A stretch of DNA of 64,000 bases. Source: Candidatus Protochlamydia naegleriophila (GTDB lineage Bacteria > Chlamydiota > Chlamydiia > Chlamydiales > Parachlamydiaceae). The stretch is taken from positions 1,736,001 through 1,800,000 of the forward strand of contig NZ_LN879502.1 in NCBI RefSeq assembly GCF_001499655.1, given 5' to 3'. Shown here in pieces: positions 55,101 to 63,039 of this stretch (its first letter is position 1; each line of letters begins with the position of its first letter). The position numbers were made by a program, and so were the translations under genes. The notes beneath the pieces are model-generated. The model did not search any database, was not told where the DNA came from, and saw only the letters and a program-made list of their open reading frames with translations.

Positions 55101-56049
55101 AACAAAAGTTACCAGAAACCCCTCTTTGCTCTTGGCTAGCCTCTATCCGCGCATTGTCTTCCAAGAAGAATTGGCGCCTCTAATGACAGCTCTTGCCATC
55201 GACGAGCAGCTCGAAGCATGCGAATTCATGGCAGGACATGTTCAAAATCAAATGGCTGCGACTAGCTACGTCAACAATCGCATCGCCCTAGAGCTTTTTG
55301 TCGAAGAGACTGACGGAAGACGTGCATTCGAGGTACTTAGAAAACCCATTGATGTGCAAGCCGATCTTTTTAAAGACTTCACCCTCTCTTTCAGCATGAC
55401 AGAAGAGTCGGTCAGAACGCCTGCCATTCAAACGTATCAAGAGTTACTCTATTCTCAATCTGGTCATTTTAGGCAACAGATGCGCGCTGGAGGAGAGATG
55501 GCGGGATCGACAAGCGTCGATTTAATTAATCAAAATGCTACAGTTCTCGCTGTTCGCGCAATTATCGATCTAATGCATGGTAAAGATATTTACCAACAAT
55601 TGGATTGGAAAACGGCTGGTCAAGCAGCCGAGTTGGCAAGCGAGGCCAATTTACAACTTTCGGCAGTCCACTACAAAAAACTGCTGGAGCATATACACGG
55701 CGAATTCAATCTTGCAAGAGCCGATAAAATGCTCGTCTTGGCAAGTAAATTAAACGATAAAGCTGGAAAAGAGCTCTATGAGCAGCGGCTCATTCAACTG
55801 GCAGAAACGCGCTTTGATCTGTTGAAAATTGAATTACAACTCATTTCTCAAAATCATGGCTTAAAACAACTGGAAAACAGATTGAGTGAAATTGCCATTG
55901 AAAGAGCTCAAGAAGAAAATGACGTTGACAGACAAGCAGGCGACGCTTTGAGCCTTTTACTAGCTCAAAGACTTGCTCAGGGAGAAGAAGAAGAATTTGA
56001 AGATAGAGACCTAAGATTAGCCCTTCAGCTATCTCAGCAAAGAATGTAA
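52138..56049 (+). CDS. LRR/BTB protein with C-terminal ubiquitin-interacting motif
   Basis: A 1303-residue probable effector. Residues 1-150 form a helical N-domain. Residues about 200-330 are acidic and charged, including two tandem EDGTVTQ units. Residues about 520-990 carry cysteine-containing leucine-rich repeats of the type found in F-box/LRR proteins (LQELSLHNCPGITNAGVKAL, LKKIDLTSCLGITD, LHRIDLEDCTNLTDAALEKL, IAILNLKGCTAITD). Residues about 1076-1187 resemble a BTB/POZ fold (FKDFTLSFSMTEESVRTPAI, LLYSQSGHFRQQM, AVRAIIDLMHGKDIY). The very end, EEEFEDRDLRLALQLSQQ, fits the UIM pattern (acidic run, L1292, A1295, S1299). BTB proteins recruit Cul3; LRRs would bind substrates. That reading is inferred. 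It is transcribed alone after a 245-base gap. Confidence 0.8.
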   Translation: MTSPLQSMHLVFAEVNTNHTYLGVSEGTRELIATPNKTQQLKNVYAIAQLQVIRLLDADTSPIAEKISHLHELERDGNDSFLRYSLKAKTWSRRFLKGLEYYAPRFLKVILPTIFANGIRAAEVETELAYLAFKDLLRRSIIDLTGQTPQRPHQVRPTPQALPPLTFENEQPRLPPVTDLPNLFAPEANLENLTPDELDLIDSQLMAHILEMSEREYNLTNQALATPRPIPNPVAQEDGTVTQREDGTVTQAEEAVQQGPDLNQLVTALDRVRELKRRLAEEAVDERARRLGQQVTINAQARLTQRKETAIDKARAEITKLIDRLNATSQTPLSFEKFRSSLIKLEYQLNTLYNLSPNLNKEQFLRSVGMDNSLIAVFLNNSLSSIFFNGRFNEIVTLLNPTSWGQAYEEASKQSYVQIIVRKTIGTAFLTFHKDGKSYRESEAKNYNGQIRFNLKDLEITKEFLTTNAATCRPYSLEIEFSEEEVLTPELFAQLLELTNRVPDVTLKGISEIDFAAMNISAEDEKNMIENLSKFSFSNLRSITLANHDKSSIAPEHFSNLLQLCPTPDLMKACLLACSEPKKIDLPQVLLADKHVNLSGYPFDLVGHLLSQMTDMEFLTLDQEEITSAFLAQMHEQGYLNSLQGLKISDCSNLTTDALFTLTALPSLTLLEAPNFSQGTRPLSELPKFSNPFKISLFYTQSDLTRSLALSLYTGLSMWATRFQIPLARSGVAEVFAPHHLVLDPHSVACWLHKGDYRHLQPQAAIQTIVADNSALLNDDNVVEFLQKFPNLQELSLHNCPGITNAGVKALLEACPQLKKIDLTSCLGITDEFLLENHSLLQQCAELKLDLSDTSISLDVANIFREELNGRIAFEVKSLKIRNEELTDDDALERILNAQALNRLHRIDLEDCTNLTDAALEKLLERLNADQRQEENGLWQENPQRLNIAILNLKGCTAITDKAFDGVEFEGKITPKILNSLSQVAVGQTKVTRNPSLLLASLYPRIVFQEELAPLMTALAIDEQLEACEFMAGHVQNQMAATSYVNNRIALELFVEETDGRRAFEVLRKPIDVQADLFKDFTLSFSMTEESVRTPAIQTYQELLYSQSGHFRQQMRAGGEMAGSTSVDLINQNATVLAVRAIIDLMHGKDIYQQLDWKTAGQAAELASEANLQLSAVHYKKLLEHIHGEFNLARADKMLVLASKLNDKAGKELYEQRLIQLAETRFDLLKIELQLISQNHGLKQLENRLSEIAIERAQEENDVDRQAGDALSLLLAQRLAQGEEEEFEDRDLRLALQLSQQRM
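52846..52890 (+). repeat. Tandem 24-base repeat inside the LRR/BTB gene
   Basis: Two identical 21-base units (52846-52866 and 52870-52890) at a period of 24 encode two copies of EDGTVTQ. The identity at DNA level indicates a recent duplication in the flexible linker. Confidence 0.9.
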
Positions 56050-56098
56050 TGATTGGCATGTAACCTGATGAAGCCATTAGGTTGCATGCATGCCCACT

Positions 56099-56132
56099 AC
56101 AAACAACAGGGTCTAAGTACCCTGTTGTTTGT
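56099..56132. terminator. Strong hairpin between LRR/BTB gene and SDR gene
   Basis: A perfect 14-base-pair stem, 56099-56112 with 56119-56132, loop of six, the 3' arm ending in TGTTTGT. It is flanked upstream by a second inverted repeat (GCATGTAACCT at 56056-56066 with AGGTTGCATGC at 56079-56089, one mismatch). Confidence 0.75.
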
Positions 56133-56195
56133 CATTTAAATTATCCCTCCTTTAAAACTTTCTTGCCTTAAAAGAAAAGGAGGAATCGTCAACGC

Positions 56196-57089
56196 TCATG
56201 ACAAGAGATGTTTCAAGGCTTGGCTTAAGTCTGGATAATCGAAGCGAAATCCTTTGTCTTCCAATACCTCTGGAATCACCCTCTGACTACTCATTAAAAG
56301 TTCTTCAGCCATTTGTCCAAATACCCATTTAAGAGCAAAAGAAGGGAGTTTGAAAAAAGTAGGCCGATTCAGTGCATGGCCAAGTGTTTTTACAAACTCT
56401 TGATTCGTGACGGGATTGGGACTGACTGCATTAACAGGCCCAACCAAAGAAGCTTGCCTGATCGCGTAATAAATAATCCCCAATAGATCATCGATGGCAA
56501 TCCAACTGATATATTGTTCGCCAGATCCAAAAGGACCGCCTAATCCAAGCTTAAAGGGCATAAGCATATTTTTCAGGGCACCCCCGTGAGGGCTTAAAAT
56601 CATTCCGCTTCTCAAGTGCACTGTCCGAATCCCTTTTTCACTCGCCGCTTGCGTTGCCTCTTCCCACTGCTGACAGACATCGGCTAAAAAACCCTGCCCT
56701 TTGGGGCTTTCCTCATTCAAAATACGCTCGCCCTGATTTCCATAATATCCAATTGCTGAAGCGCTTATTAAAACTGGGGGCGGATGCTGGAGTTGACTTA
56801 AAGCACGGCAAAGAAGACGGGTGCCTTGCACACGACTTTCAAAAATCAGCCTTTTTTTTCTTTCAGTCCACAGGCCGGCAATGTTTTCTCCTGCCAAATG
56901 AATAACAGCCCCAAATCCCTCCAGTAATTCACTATTAATCACTCCCCTTTCTGGATCCCATGCAATTTCGTCGGGTTTGAGGTCAGCCCGCGTTCTTACC
57001 AATTTAAAGACTTGATGATGCCCGGTTTCTAAAAAAGGAACTAAGGCCGATCCCACAAGACCCGAAGAACCACTGACTAATATTTTCAT
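56196..57089 (-). CDS. SDR-family epimerase (TIGR01777/YfcH type)
   Basis: An NAD(P)-binding short-chain dehydrogenase-like protein of about 297 residues. It starts KILVSGSSGLVGSALVPFLE (Rossmann glycine motif) and has AVIHLAGENIAGLWTERKKR, the catalytic region LISASAIGYYGNQGE (Tyr), RTVHLRSGMILSPHGGAL and PVNAVSPNPVTNQEFVKTLG, all typical of this subgroup. The C-terminal DUF1731-like part (GHALNRPTFFKLPSFALK) is present. Substrate is unknown. The frame reaches 57110, but ATG 57089 matches the fold's first strand. The photolyase gene lies 62 bases upstream. Confidence 0.9.
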   Translation of the reverse strand: MKILVSGSSGLVGSALVPFLETGHHQVFKLVRTRADLKPDEIAWDPERGVINSELLEGFGAVIHLAGENIAGLWTERKKRLIFESRVQGTRLLCRALSQLQHPPPVLISASAIGYYGNQGERILNEESPKGQGFLADVCQQWEEATQAASEKGIRTVHLRSGMILSPHGGALKNMLMPFKLGLGGPFGSGEQYISWIAIDDLLGIIYYAIRQASLVGPVNAVSPNPVTNQEFVKTLGHALNRPTFFKLPSFALKWVFGQMAEELLMSSQRVIPEVLEDKGFRFDYPDLSQALKHLLS

Positions 57090-57151
57090 GCGCTCTACTC
57101 CTACTATCAACCCTATTTGAGAAAAGGCCTGCCAATAAAAAAATCTAAACC

Positions 57152-58570
57152 TTAAAGTCGTCTATACGCATCCAGCGCTTGCTTTCGAGCCTCTGCATGA
57201 TCAACAACAGGTGTTGGATAATCCACACCGATCTGCACTCCAGCTTGCACCAAAACACCTTCTGGCGCTTGCCAAGGTCGATGAATCCATTTATTTGGAA
57301 GATGACGCAGCTCAGGTACCCACCTTCTAACATACTCCCCTTCTGGGTCAAACTTTTCCCCTTGGGTGATGGGATTAAAAACGCGAAAGTACGGGGCTGC
57401 ATCAGCACCGCACCCAGCTACCCATTGCCACCCAAGTGTGTTATTGGCTAAATCAGCATCCACCAACGTATCCCAAAACCACTTTGCCCCTTCAAGCCAA
57501 TCAATTAATAAATCTTTAACTAAAAAAGAGGCTGTTATCAATCTGACACGGTTATGCATCCACCCAGTCTCCCAAAGCTGCCGCATCCCGGCATCGACGA
57601 TTGGATAACCGGTTTTACCCCTTTGCCAAGCTTTTAAAGCCTGTTTATCGCTTTTCCATGAAAAAGCTTTAAATTGCTTTTTTAACGGCTCTTGCGGAGT
57701 TTGAGGAAAATGATACAGCAAGTGATGGGCAAATTCCCGCCATCCAAGCTGTCGCAAATAGGCTTCGGCACCTTCTCGGTTCAAATCATGCTTCTCTTTG
57801 ACCGCCTGCCAAACCATCCGCGGTGAAACTTCGCCAAAATGAAGAGAAGGAGAAAGAAGCGTCGTTCCAGCAAAATCTGGTCGATCTCGACTCTTAGCAT
57901 AGTCGCCAATTACCTCAACGCCTTTCTCAATTAGACATCGAGCTTCAATAAAACCTGGACGCCATGCTTTTTCAAGCCCCGAATCCCACTTAATGCGCGG
58001 TAAAAGATCCAAAGACTCTATCGTGCAAGACTCTATCTTGCCTAAATACCTTTTAGCTGATTGAGGAGCCGGTAGAGGTAATCCAACCTCTTCTAATTTT
58101 AAGCACTGCTTCCAAAAGAATGTAAAAACTTGAAAAGGCTTGCCCTGCTTATTGGCAACCGTCCACGGCTCAAATAATAGGCTTCCATTAAAGCTCTGAG
58201 CTTTTATTCCTTGTTTTAATAGCTCAGCCTTTATCACAGCATCTTGCTGGATCATGAATGGCTCATACAACCGATTCCAATAAACTGCATCCGCACCTGT
58301 TCGGCTAATCACACTGAAGATTTCATCCAAAGGCTTGCCTTGCCGTACAATAAGCGTTAAACCAAGTTTTTTCAACCCCGCTTTCAACCCCTGTAACGAA
58401 TGATGCAGCCACCAGCGGCTGGCAGCTCCTATCCGCCACTCATCGCCTTGCTCCGCATCCCAAATAAACAAAGGGATTATGGCTCCTCCTTTTTCTAGCG
58501 CAGCCCATAAAGCCGGGTGATCCTCAAGACGCAGATCTTGCCGAAACCAAATAATCGATGCTTTAACCAT
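57152..58570 (-). CDS. phr: Deoxyribodipyrimidine photolyase
   Basis: The 472-residue flavoprotein repairs UV-induced cyclobutane dimers using light. The N-terminal antenna domain begins IIWFRQDLRLEDHPALWAAL; the FAD-binding helical domain shows GTTLLSPSLHFGEVSPRMVW, YLRQLGWREFAHHLLYHFP, AGMRQLWETGWMHNRVRLI and DLANNTLGWQWVAGCGADAA with the tryptophans of the electron-transfer chain, then YFRVFNPITQGEKFDPEGEY. An intact photolyase suggests the bacterium or its host meets sunlight, in keeping with an amoebal host. Confidence 0.95.
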   Translation of the reverse strand: MVKASIIWFRQDLRLEDHPALWAALEKGGAIIPLFIWDAEQGDEWRIGAASRWWLHHSLQGLKAGLKKLGLTLIVRQGKPLDEIFSVISRTGADAVYWNRLYEPFMIQQDAVIKAELLKQGIKAQSFNGSLLFEPWTVANKQGKPFQVFTFFWKQCLKLEEVGLPLPAPQSAKRYLGKIESCTIESLDLLPRIKWDSGLEKAWRPGFIEARCLIEKGVEVIGDYAKSRDRPDFAGTTLLSPSLHFGEVSPRMVWQAVKEKHDLNREGAEAYLRQLGWREFAHHLLYHFPQTPQEPLKKQFKAFSWKSDKQALKAWQRGKTGYPIVDAGMRQLWETGWMHNRVRLITASFLVKDLLIDWLEGAKWFWDTLVDADLANNTLGWQWVAGCGADAAPYFRVFNPITQGEKFDPEGEYVRRWVPELRHLPNKWIHRPWQAPEGVLVQAGVQIGVDYPTPVVDHAEARKQALDAYRRL

Positions 58571-58879
58571 TCCCTAAAAACGCTATGCGCCTCCCAATCT
58601 TAAATCTAAAGACAAAGTACCTTAAAAATCACCTTTAGAGCAACGAAATCGTCTTACACAACTCCTATTCATGACCTCTACAGCTCTTCTCTTATTTCCA
58701 ATAGTGATCAATAAAATACAAACTAACAGAAAATATTTCATTTAAACAATAATCTAACAAGTAAAATAGATTAAAAATAAAACTAACAATAAATAGTTAA
58801 TAAACAAATAAACAATTTGCATGGGTAATAAAATTACAATATCATAATCAGAATAAATAAATTTTAGTATCAAGGAATT
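58571..58879. other. AT-rich upstream region of the F-box gene
   Basis: 309 bases, increasingly AT-rich towards the F-box gene. No gene or RNA recognised; it probably holds the F-box gene promoter. CAAGGAATT forms the ribosome binding site at its end. Confidence 0.45.
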
Positions 58880-60688
58880 ATGAATTTTAATTACACAGTC
58901 AATTCAAATTTTAACAACTGTAATAATACAGATTTAGAAATGAAAGAGGCCAATCAACACAAGGTCTGCATGCCCAGTGAAATCTGGAATCATATTTTTA
59001 ATTATGTCGATGATTATTCTCTCAGCAATGTGACAAGAGTGTGTTGGAATTGGTATAGTATTTGCCATACTCCTTTTTTTGATGGGTGGGCATTCCTCTA
59101 CCGCACGTTATGGAAAGAGGGGGTTCCACCAAATGATACTCCCCCCTTTACTCATTTCACCTTTCGCTACCGCGCTGTTGGATTTACAAACATTACAGAC
59201 AGTATTTATAACCGGATTTCCATTTCTGATAGCCTTTTGAGTATTAGACAATCCGAGCACTTTTTGCACTTTATCGTCAACTGCCTGAATCCCACTTTAG
59301 ATCAATCAACCGAACAGCTCAATGACCTATCAAGCCACCAACATGTTACTCAATGGATAAACAATGTAAATAGCTTGTTTGAGAATGGGAGGGCTCTAGA
59401 AGCCCATTATTTGATTCAAGAAATCGTTCACATTCAATGTGATAAGAATCAATTAAACAAGTTGCAACAGATTAGAAGCCAAATACTCAAACGCTGCTTG
59501 GTTGAACACATCTCAAGTTCAGAGCGCGAACGCACCTACAGTATATTTCAAAGTCTTTTTTCTTCATTTGCCCCTTTATCTGACTTCGTGAAAGGATTGT
59601 CCGAGCCATGGCCTATCCTTTATGGTGCGGCTCAGTACGATTTTAGCTTCTTAATGAATGGATTTTTATTTTGCCAACATCCGGATATCTACGATGAAGG
59701 TCCGCTACTCTTACAAACCGCCGCCGAGACAAAAAGCTTTGCCACTTTAGATGCCCTGCTATCTCATCAACCTCTTGCAGCAAACCTGGATGGCTCGACT
59801 CCTGGAGATGAATTTCCTTTGCATGCTCTATGCTCAATTGACGAGCAAATGATGGATGAAAGAGAACAAGTCCAGTGGATGAGATTTATGAATATTCTAT
59901 TGGAGCGCGGCTATTCACTCATGCAGAGAAATCAGGAAAACGACACGCCTTATTCCATAGCCGCTAAAAACTTTAATCCCTCCATGCTTCAATATCTCTT
60001 TAATAAAACAGATATCAGCCAAGCGAACGGACTCAATTTACAGAGCATTTTGGCAGGCTATATTGAATCGCTAGATGTGCACAGCAATGAATTTGATGAA
60101 AGCGATTACGTACGATGCAGATTCACTTTGGAAGTCTTACTAGCCATATGCCCCTCTCTAAAAGACCATATTCAATTAAACTCGCTGCTCTTTTGGCACC
60201 TTCCCCTTTTTGAATCGTTAGTCAAGTACACGCAATCTCAGGAACAAGCCTACATCGGCCGTTTAATCAAAACCTTGCTGAATTTACCCAAATTGCACGT
60301 CAATCACCTTATCGTGAATTATCAAGATGAAGAAGAGTTAATCAATAATACTCTAGAAGATAGCTTGAATGCGATTTTCCAAAGCATATTCTCCTTTATT
60401 CCCTACATCAACCGCAACGTAGTTGATAAACGAGGCCGGACCATCATCCATCTTCTCATCGGTACCCTACGAAATGTCGAAGAGTTATTAGAGGATGCCG
60501 ACGATCCCATCAAAAAAAAACAGATCTTTCAATGCTGCTTCAATCATTATTGCGCATTAATCAGCCAATTGGCTAATGAGAACAATTGTCGAACGCGCAA
60601 TGTGAAAGGAAAAACAGCTTATCAAATGGCCGAGAACTATGGATACACAGCACTCCTGCCCTTATTAAATCCCGAAAGAATACACTGA
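58880..60688 (+). CDS. F-box protein with ankyrin-like repeats, probable effector
   Basis: 602 residues. After an Asn-rich start, residues about 31-77 form an F-box: MPSEIWNHIFNYVDDYSLSN then VTRVCWNWYSICHTPFFDGW, with the conserved P, L/I positions and W that bind Skp1. The remainder is helical; about 265-400 and 530-600 show degenerate ankyrin-like units (PLLLQTAAETKSFATLDALL, FPLHALCSID, ENDTPYSIAAKNFNPSMLQY, KRGRTIIHLLIG, VKGKTAYQMAENYGYTALLP). F-box proteins are adaptors of host SCF ubiquitin ligases, and the repeats would choose the substrate. Such F-box proteins are known to be expanded in Protochlamydia-like chlamydiae. Secretion is assumed, not shown. Confidence 0.85.
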   Translation: MNFNYTVNSNFNNCNNTDLEMKEANQHKVCMPSEIWNHIFNYVDDYSLSNVTRVCWNWYSICHTPFFDGWAFLYRTLWKEGVPPNDTPPFTHFTFRYRAVGFTNITDSIYNRISISDSLLSIRQSEHFLHFIVNCLNPTLDQSTEQLNDLSSHQHVTQWINNVNSLFENGRALEAHYLIQEIVHIQCDKNQLNKLQQIRSQILKRCLVEHISSSERERTYSIFQSLFSSFAPLSDFVKGLSEPWPILYGAAQYDFSFLMNGFLFCQHPDIYDEGPLLLQTAAETKSFATLDALLSHQPLAANLDGSTPGDEFPLHALCSIDEQMMDEREQVQWMRFMNILLERGYSLMQRNQENDTPYSIAAKNFNPSMLQYLFNKTDISQANGLNLQSILAGYIESLDVHSNEFDESDYVRCRFTLEVLLAICPSLKDHIQLNSLLFWHLPLFESLVKYTQSQEQAYIGRLIKTLLNLPKLHVNHLIVNYQDEEELINNTLEDSLNAIFQSIFSFIPYINRNVVDKRGRTIIHLLIGTLRNVEELLEDADDPIKKKQIFQCCFNHYCALISQLANENNCRTRNVKGKTAYQMAENYGYTALLPLLNPERIH

Positions 60689-60735
60689 AGAAAACCTGCA
60701 ATGAATGGGTGATAGTTGAAAATCGATATTCATCA

Positions 60736-60764
60736 GGCAGGCTAGAGTGAAACTTTAGCCTGCC
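60736..60764. terminator. Hairpin between convergent genes
   Basis: GGCAGGCTA-G-AGT (60736-60748) pairs with ACT-T-TAGCCTGCC (60752-60764) through one G-U pair, leaving a three-base loop GAA. It lies between the F-box gene and the convergent 672-residue gene. No T tract follows. Confidence 0.6.
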
Positions 60765-60779
60765 CAAGGCACGCGAACA

Positions 60780-62798
60780 TTAGCCCCCTACAAAAATCAA
60801 ATCCGGATTTACAGGCTGCTGTAAGTCTAGAGTTGTTTTAGCCGCTTCAGGCATTTCAAACGCCGCCAAATAGTGTTCACCCAAGTTTGGAGTGGGTTCA
60901 TTTCGCGTTAGAAGACGCTCATCCGTATGTGTCCAAAAGAGTTCTCCATTGGCAAAAGGCCCCTCTCCAGTTCTTTTAGCCTCGGTAATCTGATGAACCA
61001 GAAAGGCTGGGTTGTGGATGAAATCTCCTTTGCGCCCGAGAAATTCATTGACCGACTGCCAAGTTTCTTCCTGTCTTATGCCTTGATCATCGGCAACAGC
61101 CCTAGGGATATAGAGACCTCGAGCAGATCCAAGCATCCTCTGCAATGTTCCAACGATCAGATGTTGAATCCATTCAGACTTCTTACTCGCCCACCCCAAC
61201 AAGTTATCCAAGGGTCCAATACCTGTTTTGACATTAACAATAGGCATTCTGTAAAAATTAGGCATATTATTGATGGCACGCTGAGTATTTTTCTGAACAC
61301 AGTAAGCACAATTGCGACCGCTAAATTGAAAGACCGCCTGTGATGTAAGAACATCATAAATGCGGTCAAGCAAATGTCCCGATTCTGCGGCTGTTGGGAA
61401 AACAGGATAAGCAGCGCGAATACGATGAGTATAATAACTGTTTTGATCCATCAAACATAACACACGCTTAACAGTAGCGCAAAACAACTTAATACCATCC
61501 CAGACTCCTTGAGCAAAACGATATGCATACACACCCGGATTAATTACCTTCCACTGCCCATTGCCCATTGAGACGTAAATCTGCCAGAAAGCATGGCAAT
61601 CGAGTGCTGTCAAATCGAGATTTTTTCGGGCTGCCATGACTTTAAAAAAGACATTTTTTCCTCTTACTTCATCCCCATACACCCTCTCCAATTCTTCTTG
61701 CGTGACAATGCGAGCCGGAGGAACATGCTCGTACCAGTCTTCTCGATTAAGCGTTGTTAACGGTGCTTCGTCAAACATTTGAGCATCTGCATTCCAAGGA
61801 CCATGAACGGGATGGTAATTAATAAATCCCCATGCAGATAAAGAAAGCTCTACCTCACGCTGATCTTTAAGAGCCCATTTATCAAAAAATTCTTTTACAG
61901 ATAAATGGTAATTACCGCTTTCAAAGTGAATCTCGCTTTCAGGCTTTAAAATACTCACACGCTCCTGCTTGGCAGGATCAAACTCCTTAAAGTCATTAGC
62001 TTGGTAAAGAAGAAAAGTTAAAGCTTTTTTGGCAATACCATCAACGCGCGATGCAGCCGTCTGGATCGAAAGAATTTCATTATCCAAGTTACGCGAATAC
62101 CCCAAGGCACTCGAAATGAGCGATGCCTTAATTTTTTTGCGCAAAGCCTCGTACTGAATAAAAACAGCAGGCGGATTGTAGTGCTGAATAGCCCAACCCA
62201 TGAACTCTTTACAGTAAGCCTTATCCTCTTCTAACAAAGCAACCCACTCAGGGTAGCGTGCAGCCTCTTGCAACTGGGCGTGCTCCAATTCATTAATTTC
62301 GCGATTAACTGCAAGCTTTTGCCCTCTTTTCCATTCTCTTGCATAATCCTCGAGCTTTGCTAAACAATCAGGATCTGGTGCTGCCAAAGGATCAAGCCCT
62401 CCATTGCTCGCTCCAATCCGATAGCGCAATCCAACTTCCTGACGGCAAAGTAATTGGTGAGCCTCTTCTAATTTTGGATCAACCTGCCTCATTTGATCGA
62501 GCCTGGCTTTCACGTAAGGCGCTGCTTGAAAATAGGGCTGAAAACGAGCCCGGTAAGACGCAGCTTGCCCATCCAATTCGGGACGGCCCGCATCGAAAAT
62601 TTTAACTTTTTTTCGTTCCAATTGTTCTAACATTTGATTAACAACTTTAACCAAATGCGTTAATCTCTGATGATTATTTTGCGTAACAGATCCACTCACA
62701 TACAGATCCCTAAAGCATTCGACCTCATCTATATTAACAGCAGGCTGGCTCAGCTCTCCAAGAATTTCCCTTAGTCGAATATCATTTAAAGTTGGCAT
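60780..62798 (-). CDS. Large hypothetical protein, possible permuted papain-like fold
   Basis: I do not recognise this 672-residue protein. The N-terminal 330 residues are charged and helical. The C-terminal half looks globular: LDCHAFWQIYVSMGNGQWKV followed by INPG (H402), then FSGRNCAYCVQKNTQRAI (N496, C497) about 95 residues later. A histidine followed by an Asn-Cys pair is the order seen in permuted papain-like proteases and acyltransferases (PPPDE, LRAT types); the resemblance is only a motif-level guess. C497 and C500 could instead bind metal. No signal peptide or transmembrane helix is seen. AGGGGC precedes the ATG. Its position between F-box and other accessory genes suggests an effector. 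Confidence 0.6.
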   Translation of the reverse strand: MPTLNDIRLREILGELSQPAVNIDEVECFRDLYVSGSVTQNNHQRLTHLVKVVNQMLEQLERKKVKIFDAGRPELDGQAASYRARFQPYFQAAPYVKARLDQMRQVDPKLEEAHQLLCRQEVGLRYRIGASNGGLDPLAAPDPDCLAKLEDYAREWKRGQKLAVNREINELEHAQLQEAARYPEWVALLEEDKAYCKEFMGWAIQHYNPPAVFIQYEALRKKIKASLISSALGYSRNLDNEILSIQTAASRVDGIAKKALTFLLYQANDFKEFDPAKQERVSILKPESEIHFESGNYHLSVKEFFDKWALKDQREVELSLSAWGFINYHPVHGPWNADAQMFDEAPLTTLNREDWYEHVPPARIVTQEELERVYGDEVRGKNVFFKVMAARKNLDLTALDCHAFWQIYVSMGNGQWKVINPGVYAYRFAQGVWDGIKLFCATVKRVLCLMDQNSYYTHRIRAAYPVFPTAAESGHLLDRIYDVLTSQAVFQFSGRNCAYCVQKNTQRAINNMPNFYRMPIVNVKTGIGPLDNLLGWASKKSEWIQHLIVGTLQRMLGSARGLYIPRAVADDQGIRQEETWQSVNEFLGRKGDFIHNPAFLVHQITEAKRTGEGPFANGELFWTHTDERLLTRNEPTPNLGEHYLAAFEMPEAAKTTLDLQQPVNPDLIFVGG

Positions 62799-63039
62799 AA
62801 ATAACGCCCCTGTTTTTTTGTTTTAAAAAAGATGTAAATCTTAACTTTTTACTTGATCTAAAGCAACATAAGACCGTTTCAAGAAAAAAACAAATAATTT
62901 CTTTTCTCTTTTACTCTTCCCTAGAGAAAGTTTCTATATTAACAACAAGGTGTAAGCAAAACAAAATAAAACATTTAAAACAAATAACAAAACAAACTAT
63001 CATTATACTATTTATTAATTCTTGCAAAGGGGCCGTTGC

